In this document: piece after piece, positions 39,305 to 48,562 of the stretch
How positions within the stretch are numbered: the first letter of the stretch is position 1
Layout: every line of letters begins with the position of its first letter
Assembly (NCBI RefSeq): GCF_038096165.1
Contig: NZ_CP151076.1
Coordinates: 4,337,501-4,401,500 of the forward strand
From: Pseudomonas sp. G.S.17
Lineage (GTDB): Bacteria; Pseudomonadota; Gammaproteobacteria; Pseudomonadales; Pseudomonadaceae
Length of the DNA: 64,000 nt
Direction of reading: 5' to 3'
Notes under the pieces: model-generated
Database searches by the model: none
Seen by the model: the letters and a program-made list of their open reading frames with translations, nothing else
What the model was told of the DNA's origin: nothing
Made by a program: the position numbers and the translations under genes

Positions 39305-40447
39305 CTATTTCGCCTTTACGTAAGCGGATAACCCATTTTGCAAAAGAACCGTAGGTATCTGAAAATTCAGAATAGGGTCGTACGCGAATCGGTCCCATGC
39401 TAGGCCGACGAAGATACTGCTGGTGACAGCGACAAACTTATAGTTGCCGTAAGTCGTTTGCCCCCAGGCATAGGAGCCGCCGCCGCTGATATTTGTCAGT
39501 GTCCAATCAGCTCCATCCAGAGTCGTATAGACGGCACCGGTCCCGCCCATCCCGTAAAATAACCCGTCACCGAAGGATAGAGTGCCAGCCACACTGGAGC
39601 CAGGCTGTGTGCCGGCCACCCAGGCGAGCCCGTCAGCGGATGTGTACAGCGTGTTGTTTGTCCGGTTCGTAACCATGAAGATGTCGTTACCAAACGCCGA
39701 GCCAGACCAGTTACCTGCGCCTAGCACGCTTGTAACCCAGGACGCGCCTCCGTCGATGGACGTATACACTTGGTTATTGCTGCCCCCTGGAACGACAATT
39801 GTTCCTTTTCCTACCGCTGCCGAGCGAAAAGAGCCCGATATGCTTCCGGCCCCCACCCACGTTATTAGGTCAGTGGACCTTAATGCCCCTGAGCTTGTCG
39901 CAGTTAACAGTACATAAGCCCCTTTCGCGTAGACGACGCTCATGTACGTGGTAGTCAAGGAAACCGTTATCGTTGTCCATGACACGCCCCCGTCTACGGA
40001 TCTTTTGATGGTGTTCCTGTCGTTTTGTTCGCCTGCAAATAGCGCCCCGTTGGCGTAGGAAATCCAGCCCCCGCCAACTGTAAACACCCCCGCAGCGACA
40101 ACTGACCAGCTAGAGCCATCGGTACTTTTGTATATCGACAGATTCCCATTCGCTACCGCGTAATATCCGTCACCCCCAAAGACAACGCCAGCAACCGCCA
40201 CCGGAGGGAATGTGGTCGTGTTTACCGTCGGAAGGTTGGAATTAAGCTTGCCTTGCTGGCCTAGCACATCAAACAGCTTCGGGTAATCTGTCTTTGCCAG
40301 AATCGCTCCGTTGAGTTTGAGGAAGCTGCCTCCGGGAGAAGTGGCACGCGGCACGATATCGCCAATACCTCCGACTATGTCGCCTGCTGTCGGGGCCAGG
40401 TTGAAGGGATTACCCATAATATTCCCGACCGGGTTACCGAGAATCAT
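39305..40447 (-). CDS. Tail-fibre/tail-tip protein with Asp-box repeats
   Basis: 380 residues. An N-terminal segment (PGGSFLKLNGAILAKTDYPK) looks like a phage collar domain. The rest is a series of at least six sialidase-type Asp boxes: KSTDGSSWSVV, RSVDGGVSWTTI, RSTDLITWVGA, TSIDGGASWVTS, TSADGLAWVAG, TTLDGADWTLT, predicting a beta-propeller. It may bind a host surface glycan. Sialidase activity is not implied by Asp boxes alone. It overlaps the gene before it by four bases. Confidence 0.72.
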   Translation of the reverse strand: MILGNPVGNIMGNPFNLAPTAGDIVGGIGDIVPRATSPGGSFLKLNGAILAKTDYPKLFDVLGQQGKLNSNLPTVNTTTFPPVAVAGVVFGGDGYYAVANGNLSIYKSTDGSSWSVVAAGVFTVGGGWISYANGALFAGEQNDRNTIKRSVDGGVSWTTITVSLTTTYMSVVYAKGAYVLLTATSSGALRSTDLITWVGAGSISGSFRSAAVGKGTIVVPGGSNNQVYTSIDGGASWVTSVLGAGNWSGSAFGNDIFMVTNRTNNTLYTSADGLAWVAGTQPGSSVAGTLSFGDGLFYGMGGTGAVYTTLDGADWTLTNISGGGSYAWGQTTYGNYKFVAVTSSIFVGLAWDRFAYDPILNFQIPTVLLQNGLSAYVKAK

Positions 40448-40863
40448 AGGTCAGCCTGCCAAGCAGAAAAGGCGATACCGGCCGCCAGCGCAACCTGCGA
40501 GCCCACATACAGAACGTCACCTTGCTCAAGCGGAATACCAACCGAGCTTGTGATATTGCCGAACGTAGTTTCGGGAATGGCCGTGGTTGTCGCGAGTGTG
40601 TAGGCGGCCATCAGCTCCGAATCGACCATCACGAATACGGCGGGCGTAGCGGCTTTGGCGATGAACAGGATCAGCGAGGACGCCGTAGCTGTCGCACGAG
40701 GAAGTGCGGTTATGCGGGTGATCAGCGAGCCGTTCGCACCGCCAGTAGCTATCGGCTGCAAACCGGTGACAGTGGACGTACCAATGCCACCACTAGCGGC
40801 TGTGACGATTGCCGTGACCAGCTTGAATTTCTGTGCGAACGGTGCAACGAAAGTATTGGCCAT
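40444..40863 (-). CDS. Phage tail-module protein of unknown function
   Basis: 139 residues, rich in Ala, Thr and Ile, with no Cys and little charge; the pattern is that of a beta-rich structural protein. I do not recognise the family. It lies between two tail genes and overlaps the next by four bases, so it is probably a virion or fibre-base component. Confidence 0.65.
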   Translation of the reverse strand: MANTFVAPFAQKFKLVTAIVTAASGGIGTSTVTGLQPIATGGANGSLITRITALPRATATASSLILFIAKAATPAVFVMVDSELMAAYTLATTTAIPETTFGNITSSVGIPLEQGDVLYVGSQVALAAGIAFSAWQADL

Positions 40864-40872
40864 GATTATTCC

Positions 40873-41250
40873 TTAGCGCATTGCGATGGTGAGGGCGTGT
40901 AACAGGGCGAGATTGCCGATAGAGCCGGGAGCTGATTCTGCGGCGGCGGCTGATGCAGCGGCGTTGTTGGCTGCGGCTTCCGCTGCGGCTACTTGCTCAC
41001 TTACGTTGGTGTCTACAGCCTCGGCCCGGTCAGCGGCTGCTTCGGCGTATTGGGCTGATTGGGCGGCGGCGTTGCGGTAATCCAAAGCGGCGGCGACTTG
41101 CGCGTCGACGTAGGTGACGCGCACGTTGATTGCCGCGGTCATCACCGGCCAGTAAGCAGTCGAAGCGTCAGCCTTCTGCGAAAAGTCAGCCGGGGCATCG
41201 CCTCGATTCGGGGCGGCCGGTGGTACCGGCATGGGTCCAGGAGTAGCCAT
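40873..41250 (-). CDS. Ala-rich coiled-coil phage tail protein
   Basis: 125 residues. After a Pro-rich start (MATPGPMPVPPAAPNRGDAP), residues about 45-110 are Ala-rich helical heptads (SAQYAEAAADRAEAVDTNVS, then VAAAEAAANNAAASAAAAE), as in trimeric fibre stalks. Its start overlaps the stop of the gene before it. Confidence 0.68.
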   Translation of the reverse strand: MATPGPMPVPPAAPNRGDAPADFSQKADASTAYWPVMTAAINVRVTYVDAQVAAALDYRNAAAQSAQYAEAAADRAEAVDTNVSEQVAAAEAAANNAAASAAAAESAPGSIGNLALLHALTIAMR

Positions 41251-42152
41251 TAGGTCAAGCCCTCGATGTTGATAGTGCCCCGTGAAATCCTGGGGCCCTC
41301 ATAAGTAAGCGTGAAGTCTCGATAGAACCCGAACACTACTGTTCCCTCATATGCCGCAAGCGGTGATCCAATCCAAACTACCGGCACGGCATCCAAACTC
41401 ATCAATGTTCTTTGGAACGATGAAAGTTGATTGGTGTTGAAAGTGATATCGAACCCGGACCGCTTTGCATTTGAACGTTTTACGACGATAAAGCTGCCGA
41501 ACGTATCCCGCTCTTTGCGGCTGAAACTAATAGCGCCAACGTCCGCGCCGTAACTTACGCAACCGAGGTTCTTTATTTTCCCGATAACGGTGTGGCCAGC
41601 GGATGCAATACCCGACCCCGCATCGATCTGCACCGAGATAGATGCAGTTCCGTAAGCAGGCATGTCGGTAAACACGACGTCGGTCTGTGTCTCGATATCC
41701 GAAAAGAAATAGTCGTACCAGTTGCTTACGCCCGCGCTGACTAGGCTTATCGTTCGATCAAAGACCAGTCCGTCAGTGGGATCAACCATGGTCACCCGAA
41801 CTGATCGCCCCCCAAGGTTGAAGAACGCCATCGAGTTAACGACCGTTCCAGGTGTCAGCACCACGACAATCGAACCGGGGTTGGTTGTCAGCGTCCCAAC
41901 ACTGTCATCAAACATACGCCATGGATTTGTCGGCCCTACTACTCGCCAACTTGGAACAGGCTTAGCGATTCCCGCAAGCGGCGAGTCGGTGGTTGATGCG
42001 ATGGTAACTTCATATATCAGGTGCTCCGCGATGATAATTCGCCGATCACCCAATACATATGTTCCGGCTACCCACTGGGCATAATCATTTTCGGGCACGT
42101 TGGTGCTGGTCAAGATCGCCGGAGTGACCTTTACCGGGTAAATAATATCCAT
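41250..42152 (-). CDS. Phage tail protein, tail-tip region
   Basis: 300 residues, mostly beta-strand, no signal peptide. The stretch between about 95 and 180 looks like a jelly-roll, carbohydrate-binding-like domain (MAFFNLGGRSVRVTMVDPT, VSNWYDYFFSD). It follows the tape measure by 3 bases and resembles distal-tail or hub-type proteins by position. Function is inferred from context only. Confidence 0.65.
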   Translation of the reverse strand: MDIIYPVKVTPAILTSTNVPENDYAQWVAGTYVLGDRRIIIAEHLIYEVTIASTTDSPLAGIAKPVPSWRVVGPTNPWRMFDDSVGTLTTNPGSIVVVLTPGTVVNSMAFFNLGGRSVRVTMVDPTDGLVFDRTISLVSAGVSNWYDYFFSDIETQTDVVFTDMPAYGTASISVQIDAGSGIASAGHTVIGKIKNLGCVSYGADVGAISFSRKERDTFGSFIVVKRSNAKRSGFDITFNTNQLSSFQRTLMSLDAVPVVWIGSPLAAYEGTVVFGFYRDFTLTYEGPRISRGTINIEGLT

Positions 42153-42155
42153 TGG

Positions 42156-45100
42156 TTATGTCCTTGTCGCTGGCATGCCGTCGCTGTTCCAAACATCGAG
42201 CCAGCCGACATTGCGTGAAACTTCGTTCAAGATTTTCACAATCCTGTCCCGAAACTTCGCGGTGTCCGTGTCTGCCCCTGCGGATTCGGCGCTGCCCGCG
42301 TTCAAAATCGAGCGACTGCGCTGGGCGGGATAGATCGTGGCGGAGCTGATGTTGTTGGCCATGACAATCTCAGGGCCGTGCTCACCAACCAGAGCCGGTG
42401 TGCCGTCCCAGCTGTTCGTACCGAGCGCGTGACCTGGGAGCAACTGACCGTTTGCAGCAGCTGAAGCGCGAATCCCTTCCACCACTTGCTGGTAAGACGC
42501 TCCCCCTTGCAATGCGCCAACCCAAGCGGCAAGGCCAGCTGCGTCTGCATCACGCCCGAGCATATCTTTGTAGGCGGTATTGACCATGGTGGCGTTATCG
42601 GCCGGGGTTGCAGCAGACGCGCTCCCAGGGCCACTAGTTGCGGTGTTGGTCCTGAGCGCAGCAACAACTGCCGCATTCATTGCATTTACCGCTGCCGCGA
42701 CACTCAGGATTGACGTGTCTACGCCGTTAAGCACGTCGAGCTGAGCCTGGGCAAATGCCAGCTCTTGATCGAACTGCCCAAGCTGCGTTTCGTAAGCCAG
42801 TTTGGCCTGATCAATCTGTACCTGGACGGCCGCGAGGGATTTCTGAGCCGTCGTGAGCTGATCGCCATTGATCTCGTTCAGTTCGGCAATGACGTTGGCG
42901 GTACGGCCCTGCTCCCGCTCGAAATCGTCCAGCGACGCGTACAGTTCAGGATCCATGTTGGATGCTGTATCAAGCGCATCGTCGAGCCCAGTGAATCCGG
43001 CGAGCGAGCCGCCTGCGCGAGCCGTGGCCAGTGCACTTTGCAAAGTGGCATGGGCCTGGGCCCGCAGCATCTTCACTGCAGCGTCAGAATCGCCCCGCAG
43101 GTTTTTCAGTGCGCTGCTCAGGCTCGATCCGACCGAGGTCAGGTCCGACACCAGAGTCGATGCCGTCGTGGACATCGCGGTCAAGGCGGTGTTTGTGTCG
43201 TTATAAGCCGTCGCTGCATCCTTCTGCTGCGCGGTGATCGAGCGTTGCAGAGTGCCGAACGCCGCAGTCGCGCCAGCGATTGCGTTGGTTCTCAGCGTCG
43301 CCGATTGCTGCGCCAGAATCGCAATTGCATCACTGGCATTGCCTGCCGAACCCATCAGGAAGTCGAACGCCTTCTTGCCCGATGCACCCGCCTGGCCAGC
43401 GGCGTAGACCATGTTCTTGAAGTCTTCATTGGTCGTCGGCAGTGCCAGGCCCATCGCGGCAAACTGCGCCGTGATGTCGGATAGCTTGTCGTTGGCCTTT
43501 TCCGCATCAGTCGTGAACAGGCTGTAGTAGTTGGCGTTTGTTGCTGCCAAAGCTGCCTGAGCTTCGGCTGCCGCAGTGGCTCGCTGCTCAACAATTGCGT
43601 ACTTGGCTGCTGCCACATCCGAATACTTGATCAGCGTTAGAGCTGCTGCTGCACCCGCTTCCGTGGTGGTGTCGAGCGATTCGACCAGCGCGCGGAAGCC
43701 ATCACGCGTGTCAGGCAGCGTGTAACCCATTTCCTTGAACTGCTTGGTCACTGCCGCCAGCGTATCGTCGGCCTTTTCCGTGTCGCTGAAAAATGCTTCG
43801 TAATACTTCTGGCCGTTGGTATTGAACTGCTCCATGCCGCCAATGCCGATCAGCAGCGATTCCGCCAGCTTGCCGCCGGCAACTGTCATTCCCAGCATTT
43901 TCAGATTCAGCAGGTCGAAACCGGCGTTTACCTGGACCAGATTGTTGATGAAGGTAGACAGGCCCGAGAACGTGTATCCGTCCAATCCGGCGGTGGTGGC
44001 CTTGTTGATGGCCGACACAGCCGAGTCACCCAAGCTGACGAACCAGGCCTCAATCTCGGACTGGATGGCCTCGGGCGTCTTATCCTTGGTGCTGATCCGG
44101 GTCGCGGCCATATCCAGACCGTCCAGCACCGAATCGCTGAGCTTGATGCTCAGAATCGAGAACATGCCCATGGCGCCAAGGATCTTGGCGTTATAGGCAG
44201 AACCGAGGGCGTCTTCCGTGCCCTCGTCCAGCTCATTTGACAGGTATCGAGTTTTGTTCGACCCGGATATCAAGCCCTTCTTTTTCTTCTGCTTAACGTA
44301 CTGCGAGGCGTCGAACACGCCATCGTCTACGCCAAGCTGAATGCCAACATCCTTGGTTTTATATCCAGTGCCAAATAGCTTGCTGCCGACAGCGGTCCAC
44401 ACCATCTGGTGGAAGGTTGAGCCGGACAGAATTGCCGCCCATTTACCGCCAACCACTTTCCCGAGGACTTTATCCACACCCTCCAGAAAGCCTGCCTGAA
44501 GGACGCCAGGCGTCATAGCGATGTTGCCCAAGGCAGTGCCGCCTGCGCTTTCCCGAACCTTCCCGGCATCGGGACGGACGCCAGCGTCGTACAGCTTGCC
44601 GGACTGATACATGCCCAGCACTACAGCGAGCGGCCACATAGCACCCATAGATGCAAGCACGCCGGAACCTGCGCCGGTGCCAGCCGCATAGGTCGCCGAG
44701 CCAGCAGTACCCGAAACAAGCGAACCGCCCAGCGCGTACCCAGTGCCTGCAGCAGCAGTGCTTGCGGTAGTTGCGGCCGTCTGAAGCCCAAGGGCTGTGG
44801 CAAGACTTGTCACGCCAGTGGAAAATGTAGACGTTGCGGTGCTCAACAGGCCCGCGTAGTAATTGATGCCACCAGTTACCGCACCGGTGAGGCCGCCGCT
44901 TGCCCAGCCGGCGACGACATCTGCACCAACGCCAGTGACAGCGCTCCAAACCGAGTACAGGTCTTTACCCAGGCCAACCATCCCGCCCCAACCGCTGGAG
45001 CTGCTAGATCCAGAGGAAGAGCCACTAAATATCGAGCCTACAAGACCGCCGAGCGATGCCCCTCCGCCACCCGCGCCGCCCCCGCCGAACAGAGCCGCGA

Positions 45101-47474
45101 TCAGCGGCTGGACGATGAGCGTCTTGGCAATGATGCGAGCCAGATCGGCAATGATCGAGTCAGCAAGATCCCTGAACGAGAACTTGCCAGTGGTTGCCAG
45201 GTCAACGAAGGCGTCCTCGATGCCGCTCAAACCATCCGACACCAGGTCGTAGGTCTGGCCAGCAATGTCAGCCGCTTCGAATGCGTAATCCTGCAGCGCT
45301 GCGTTCGCGCCGTTGGTCCAGTCTGCCCGCGCCGCATCCATCCTTGAATAATTGTCGCGCGTGGCCTGCAGCTGATCTTCGAGAGCGCTCTTGAGTATCT
45401 GGGTCTGCTTGTCGTAAGTGTCCTGATCGATCTTCCCGCCGATTTTATCGCGGCGAAGACGTTCAAGCTGTTGGGCATAATCCTGCTGCAAGGAGAGATC
45501 TACTTGCAGCCGGTGCCGACCTTCACTGCCCAGGCCGATACCCGCAACTTGGTTGTCCAGGCCCTGCTGGTAGCGCGCAACGTTGTCAGCCACCGACTGC
45601 TGGAACTCGGCCATTTGCGCGGCCTGTTTGGCAGACGCAATCCGCGATGCGGTGTCCTTCTCCAGTTCGGCGTTCAGCGTTTTCTGTGCAGTGATTTGGT
45701 CAGCGGTGGACAGCAGCGATTTTTGCGCGGCCGTCAGCGTGCCTTTGTTCTTCAGGTCGGAGAGCTCTTGCTCCCACTTGATCAGCTCTTGCTGAGCGGC
45801 GCCAAGCGTTTTGGTCTTCCCGGTCTGATCGTCAATCTGCTGCGATTGTTGCTGCAAAACGGCGTACTGCTGTTTTGCTTGGTCGAGTTCTTTGGTGCCG
45901 GCGTCTTCTATATAGGCTTTGGCGCGGGCTGCTTTCTTCTCTTTGTATTTTTCGTCGATGCCGTCAAGGTCTTTGGCAATCCGCTCGGCGTCCAACCGTG
46001 GATCATCAGCTTGAACTTTGCCCGAGGAGACGCCCGCGCGCAGCTTCGCAATTTTAAGCTCGTAGGTTTCGCGTGCCTTCAGCCGCTGCTCCTCTTTGCT
46101 GAATCCGTCAGCGTGCACCTTGTCGACGTAGATCGCCGCATCTAACACGTCCGATTTCTGCTGTGCGGATGTGCGCGCAGAAGATTCCCGCCGTAATTTC
46201 TCCTGCTTTTCGATAAGCAGCGAGGTCAGGTGAGCAGCGGCCTCCTCCTCCCTGATGGCATTGGATGGCGTGCCAGGTAGAGCGTTCTTCTTGGCCGCAG
46301 CAAGCGTGTCTACAAGCTCTTGCGCCTTCTTAATCCCCTCATCAAGCGTGGTATCTCGCCCGATCCCGGCCATCGCATCCCATGCGCCTTTAGCAGCTTC
46401 CTTTACAAAATTCCATGACGACTCAACGTAACCGAGGTTTTCTTTGATCTTATCCGCACTTTCGGACACCGCACTCGCATATGCAGCATTCGCCGCAGCG
46501 GCGGCGGCCTGGGAATTGCCGGCGTCGGTGAATGCCTTAATCTGGCTGTAGACAGTCTCGCTGAGGAAATTCATTCCCTCGTTGAGCTTGATGATTGCTT
46601 TTAGCGGGTCATCGGCGATTTTGACGAAGTTTGCAACAATCTCAGACGCGGCTTGACCCGTTGCAGACTGTGTCTTCAGGGCAGCAACGGCGATCATGTC
46701 GAACGAGCCGACTGCGATCTTGCCAGAGCCGGCAAGCTGCGCCAGAACTTCAGACGCGGCACCAACCGTTCCGGTTACGTCAGATACTCGCTCGGCCAAC
46801 GTCGCCAAACCGTCTGCAGAGGTGCCGGCGAAATTATTAGTGCTGCTCAGCGCGGCGATGTAGGCCGAAGACTCGTCTGATCCCTGCTTATACGCAACCG
46901 CCAGCGCAACCGCTGCCGCGCCAGCGATAGTGAGCGGGTTTACCAGGCCGAGGACGTAGCCGCCCAAAGCTTTAGTGGCAGGCCCAAGGCCGCCAAACAT
47001 ATCTTTTAATTGACCGCCCTGCTGGATAAGAACAGTAAAAGGAGCCTGGCCGCCCTGCAGCGACGTGAAAATATCCGTGAACTGAGCGGGCACACCTCGC
47101 AGGTTGTTCTGATATTGCTTGAGGGTCTGCCCGTTGGCCGCGAATTGGCGGTCAAGCTTCCCCAGTCCAGTGCCAGCGGTTTCGGCTGCGGCTTTCTGAG
47201 CGTCGAGCACTTTAGAGAACTGACGGTAATCCTCAATAGGAAGACGGCCAGCCTTAAAGTGAGAGTTGAGTTGCTCTTGCTGTTTATCCAGCCGGTTAAG
47301 AGAGCCGGTGACCGGATCAATCTGGCCAACCAGTTTTTCAAGCTGATTGCCCTGGTAAGCCGCTTCCTTTGTCGCTGCTTTTAATGACCGCTGGGCGCGG
47401 TCCATACCCTTTTCAAAGCTGCCAGTATTAGCAACAAGATCGACCGTCAGCTGGCCAAGGCTATCTGTTGCCAT
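42156..47474 (-). CDS. Tail tape measure protein
   Basis: 1772 residues. N-terminal tape-measure region (SLGQLTVDLVANTGSFEKGM, FTVLIQQGGQLKDMFGGLGP), a long coiled-coil section with Lys/Gln/Glu, hydrophobic segments near residues 830-1010, two tandem units of about 93 residues (YYEAFFSDTEKADDTL and YYSLFTTDAEKANDKL), a DUF4214-like unit (AYKDMLGRDADAAGLAAWV), and the usual end ALVGEHGPEIVMA. At about 0.15 nm per residue it predicts a tail near 265 nm, i.e. a long, non-contractile tail. ATG 47474 has GGAG six bases ahead. Confidence 0.93.
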   Translation of the reverse strand: MATDSLGQLTVDLVANTGSFEKGMDRAQRSLKAATKEAAYQGNQLEKLVGQIDPVTGSLNRLDKQQEQLNSHFKAGRLPIEDYRQFSKVLDAQKAAAETAGTGLGKLDRQFAANGQTLKQYQNNLRGVPAQFTDIFTSLQGGQAPFTVLIQQGGQLKDMFGGLGPATKALGGYVLGLVNPLTIAGAAAVALAVAYKQGSDESSAYIAALSSTNNFAGTSADGLATLAERVSDVTGTVGAASEVLAQLAGSGKIAVGSFDMIAVAALKTQSATGQAASEIVANFVKIADDPLKAIIKLNEGMNFLSETVYSQIKAFTDAGNSQAAAAAANAAYASAVSESADKIKENLGYVESSWNFVKEAAKGAWDAMAGIGRDTTLDEGIKKAQELVDTLAAAKKNALPGTPSNAIREEEAAAHLTSLLIEKQEKLRRESSARTSAQQKSDVLDAAIYVDKVHADGFSKEEQRLKARETYELKIAKLRAGVSSGKVQADDPRLDAERIAKDLDGIDEKYKEKKAARAKAYIEDAGTKELDQAKQQYAVLQQQSQQIDDQTGKTKTLGAAQQELIKWEQELSDLKNKGTLTAAQKSLLSTADQITAQKTLNAELEKDTASRIASAKQAAQMAEFQQSVADNVARYQQGLDNQVAGIGLGSEGRHRLQVDLSLQQDYAQQLERLRRDKIGGKIDQDTYDKQTQILKSALEDQLQATRDNYSRMDAARADWTNGANAALQDYAFEAADIAGQTYDLVSDGLSGIEDAFVDLATTGKFSFRDLADSIIADLARIIAKTLIVQPLIAALFGGGGAGGGGASLGGLVGSIFSGSSSGSSSSSGWGGMVGLGKDLYSVWSAVTGVGADVVAGWASGGLTGAVTGGINYYAGLLSTATSTFSTGVTSLATALGLQTAATTASTAAAGTGYALGGSLVSGTAGSATYAAGTGAGSGVLASMGAMWPLAVVLGMYQSGKLYDAGVRPDAGKVRESAGGTALGNIAMTPGVLQAGFLEGVDKVLGKVVGGKWAAILSGSTFHQMVWTAVGSKLFGTGYKTKDVGIQLGVDDGVFDASQYVKQKKKKGLISGSNKTRYLSNELDEGTEDALGSAYNAKILGAMGMFSILSIKLSDSVLDGLDMAATRISTKDKTPEAIQSEIEAWFVSLGDSAVSAINKATTAGLDGYTFSGLSTFINNLVQVNAGFDLLNLKMLGMTVAGGKLAESLLIGIGGMEQFNTNGQKYYEAFFSDTEKADDTLAAVTKQFKEMGYTLPDTRDGFRALVESLDTTTEAGAAAALTLIKYSDVAAAKYAIVEQRATAAAEAQAALAATNANYYSLFTTDAEKANDKLSDITAQFAAMGLALPTTNEDFKNMVYAAGQAGASGKKAFDFLMGSAGNASDAIAILAQQSATLRTNAIAGATAAFGTLQRSITAQQKDAATAYNDTNTALTAMSTTASTLVSDLTSVGSSLSSALKNLRGDSDAAVKMLRAQAHATLQSALATARAGGSLAGFTGLDDALDTASNMDPELYASLDDFEREQGRTANVIAELNEINGDQLTTAQKSLAAVQVQIDQAKLAYETQLGQFDQELAFAQAQLDVLNGVDTSILSVAAAVNAMNAAVVAALRTNTATSGPGSASAATPADNATMVNTAYKDMLGRDADAAGLAAWVGALQGGASYQQVVEGIRASAAANGQLLPGHALGTNSWDGTPALVGEHGPEIVMANNISSATIYPAQRSRSILNAGSAESAGADTDTAKFRDRIVKILNEVSRNVGWLDVWNSDGMPATRT

Positions 47475-47490
47475 ACTAATCTCCAGGCGC

Positions 47491-47514
47491 AAAAAAACCG
47501 GCAATGGCCGGTTT
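47491..47514 (-). terminator. Terminator upstream of the tape measure gene
   Basis: AAACCGGC (47495-47502) pairs with GCCGGTTT (47507-47514); T7 follows on the minus strand. Confidence 0.85.
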
Positions 47515-47520
47515 GTGGGT

Positions 47521-47550
47521 AATAAAAAGCCCGCTCAGGGGCGGGCTTTA
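47521..47550 (-). terminator. Terminator after the zinc-ribbon gene
   Basis: AAAGCCCGC (47526-47534) pairs with GCGGGCTTT (47541-47549), then a T run on the minus strand. It is the first of two consecutive terminators between the zinc-ribbon gene and the tape measure gene. Confidence 0.85.
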
Positions 47551-47563
47551 AAATTTGGGGCGG

Positions 47564-48151
47564 TCAGCTGTAGTCGCCACTGACCTTGTCACGGAACATT
47601 ACCGTGACTGCATATCCGAGATGCTCCTCCAGATAGGCGGCAACCTCTTCGGCCTGCGGCTTCTTTTCATAAGCCCCAGCAGCTAATCCGCCGACCTTAT
47701 GCATCTCGACGACAGGGAATCCGGCCTCCTGAATTGCTGCAGTTACTCGATCGCGCTCTTCCTGATCGGAGCAGATCACCCGTGCAACCCATCCGAATCG
47801 AAGCGAAGGTTTGACCGGGGTAACTTGCGCCTGCCCAACATCCGCGCCGCAGTGCTTGCACTTGATGGCCGCGCGCTTGATTGTTTCTGCGCACAATGGG
47901 CATGCGCGCGTGTCATATCCGGAATCTGCAGCATGAGCGATTATTGCCGCCGGCTTTTTACTGCCGAAGATAACCATCATGAGCCCCGCGATAACTGCTA
48001 AACCTGCAATCATCGTGAAGTTTTGCCTCTCAGACATCAGTCCGAGATTGTTCACTCGACCCGCGCCGGAAGCGACAGAGACATCCATATTCATGGCCGC
48101 CAACAGCGCGATGATGCCGACTACTAGGACAACGAAACCAAATCCACGCAC
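47564..48151 (-). CDS. Membrane protein with cytoplasmic zinc ribbon, cargo gene
   Basis: 195 residues. Two TM helices (about residues 1-18, FGFVVLVVGIIALLAAM, and 47-63, MIAGLAVIAGLMMVIFG), then a zinc ribbon CPLCAETIKRAAIKCKHCG, then a C-terminal domain (VARVICSDQEERDRVTAAIQ, YLEEHLGYAVTVMFRDKV). It is unlike virion proteins, lies between chaperone and tape measure, and is followed by two terminators, which marks it as an inserted 'moron'; superinfection exclusion is a possible role. GTG at 48151 is chosen because GGAGGG lies 7 bases ahead; ATG 48166 would cover that site. Confidence 0.72.
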   Translation of the reverse strand: MRGFGFVVLVVGIIALLAAMNMDVSVASGAGRVNNLGLMSERQNFTMIAGLAVIAGLMMVIFGSKKPAAIIAHAADSGYDTRACPLCAETIKRAAIKCKHCGADVGQAQVTPVKPSLRFGWVARVICSDQEERDRVTAAIQEAGFPVVEMHKVGGLAAGAYEKKPQAEEVAAYLEEHLGYAVTVMFRDKVSGDYS

Positions 48152-48232
48152 AGCACAGCCCTCCATAGTTGAGCTGCGACTCTAGCATGGTCGCCGCCCT
48201 TGGCAGTGAGCGGCGCCCACCACCGGCAGGCG

Positions 48233-48562
48233 TTACTTTTCTGGCTTCGCCAATCCCCGCAACAGCAGGAACACATCCTGCGCTGACGCTGAAGCCTCTT
48301 CGCCCTCAACTTCTGGCTCTGGCTGGCTCCTGTCAGGCAGAAAGTCCTCAAGCTCGGCCTTACCGCCAACAGATCGATTGATCATCATGGCGAGCAAGGC
48401 AAAGCCCTGCTCCATGCGAGACGCGACGTTCAGTCCCCCGTTGCGCTTGATGTATTCCATCCAATCAAGCGCTTCCAGGTAACTCAGGTTTCGCTTGGCT
48501 TCGGCGATGGTTCTGCCGCCGATTCCGGCGAGGACGATTTGGTGCCAGAACTCTTCGGGGAC
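48233..48562 (-). CDS. Tail assembly chaperone, frameshifted extension (T part)
   Basis: Open in the -1 frame relative to the upstream chaperone gene. From GTC at 48560-48562 it reads VPEEFWHQIVLAGIGGRTIA, then EALDWMEYIKRNGGLNVASR, to the TAA at 48233, 109 residues. This reads as a well-conserved phage protein although it has no start codon of its own before MEYIKRNGG. Joined to the first 119 residues it gives a 228-residue fusion analogous to lambda gpGT, needed in small amounts for tail assembly. Confidence 0.85.
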   Translation of the reverse strand, partial: VPEEFWHQIVLAGIGGRTIAEAKRNLSYLEALDWMEYIKRNGGLNVASRMEQGFALLAMMINRSVGGKAELEDFLPDRSQPEPEVEGEEASASAQDVFLLLRGLAKPEK

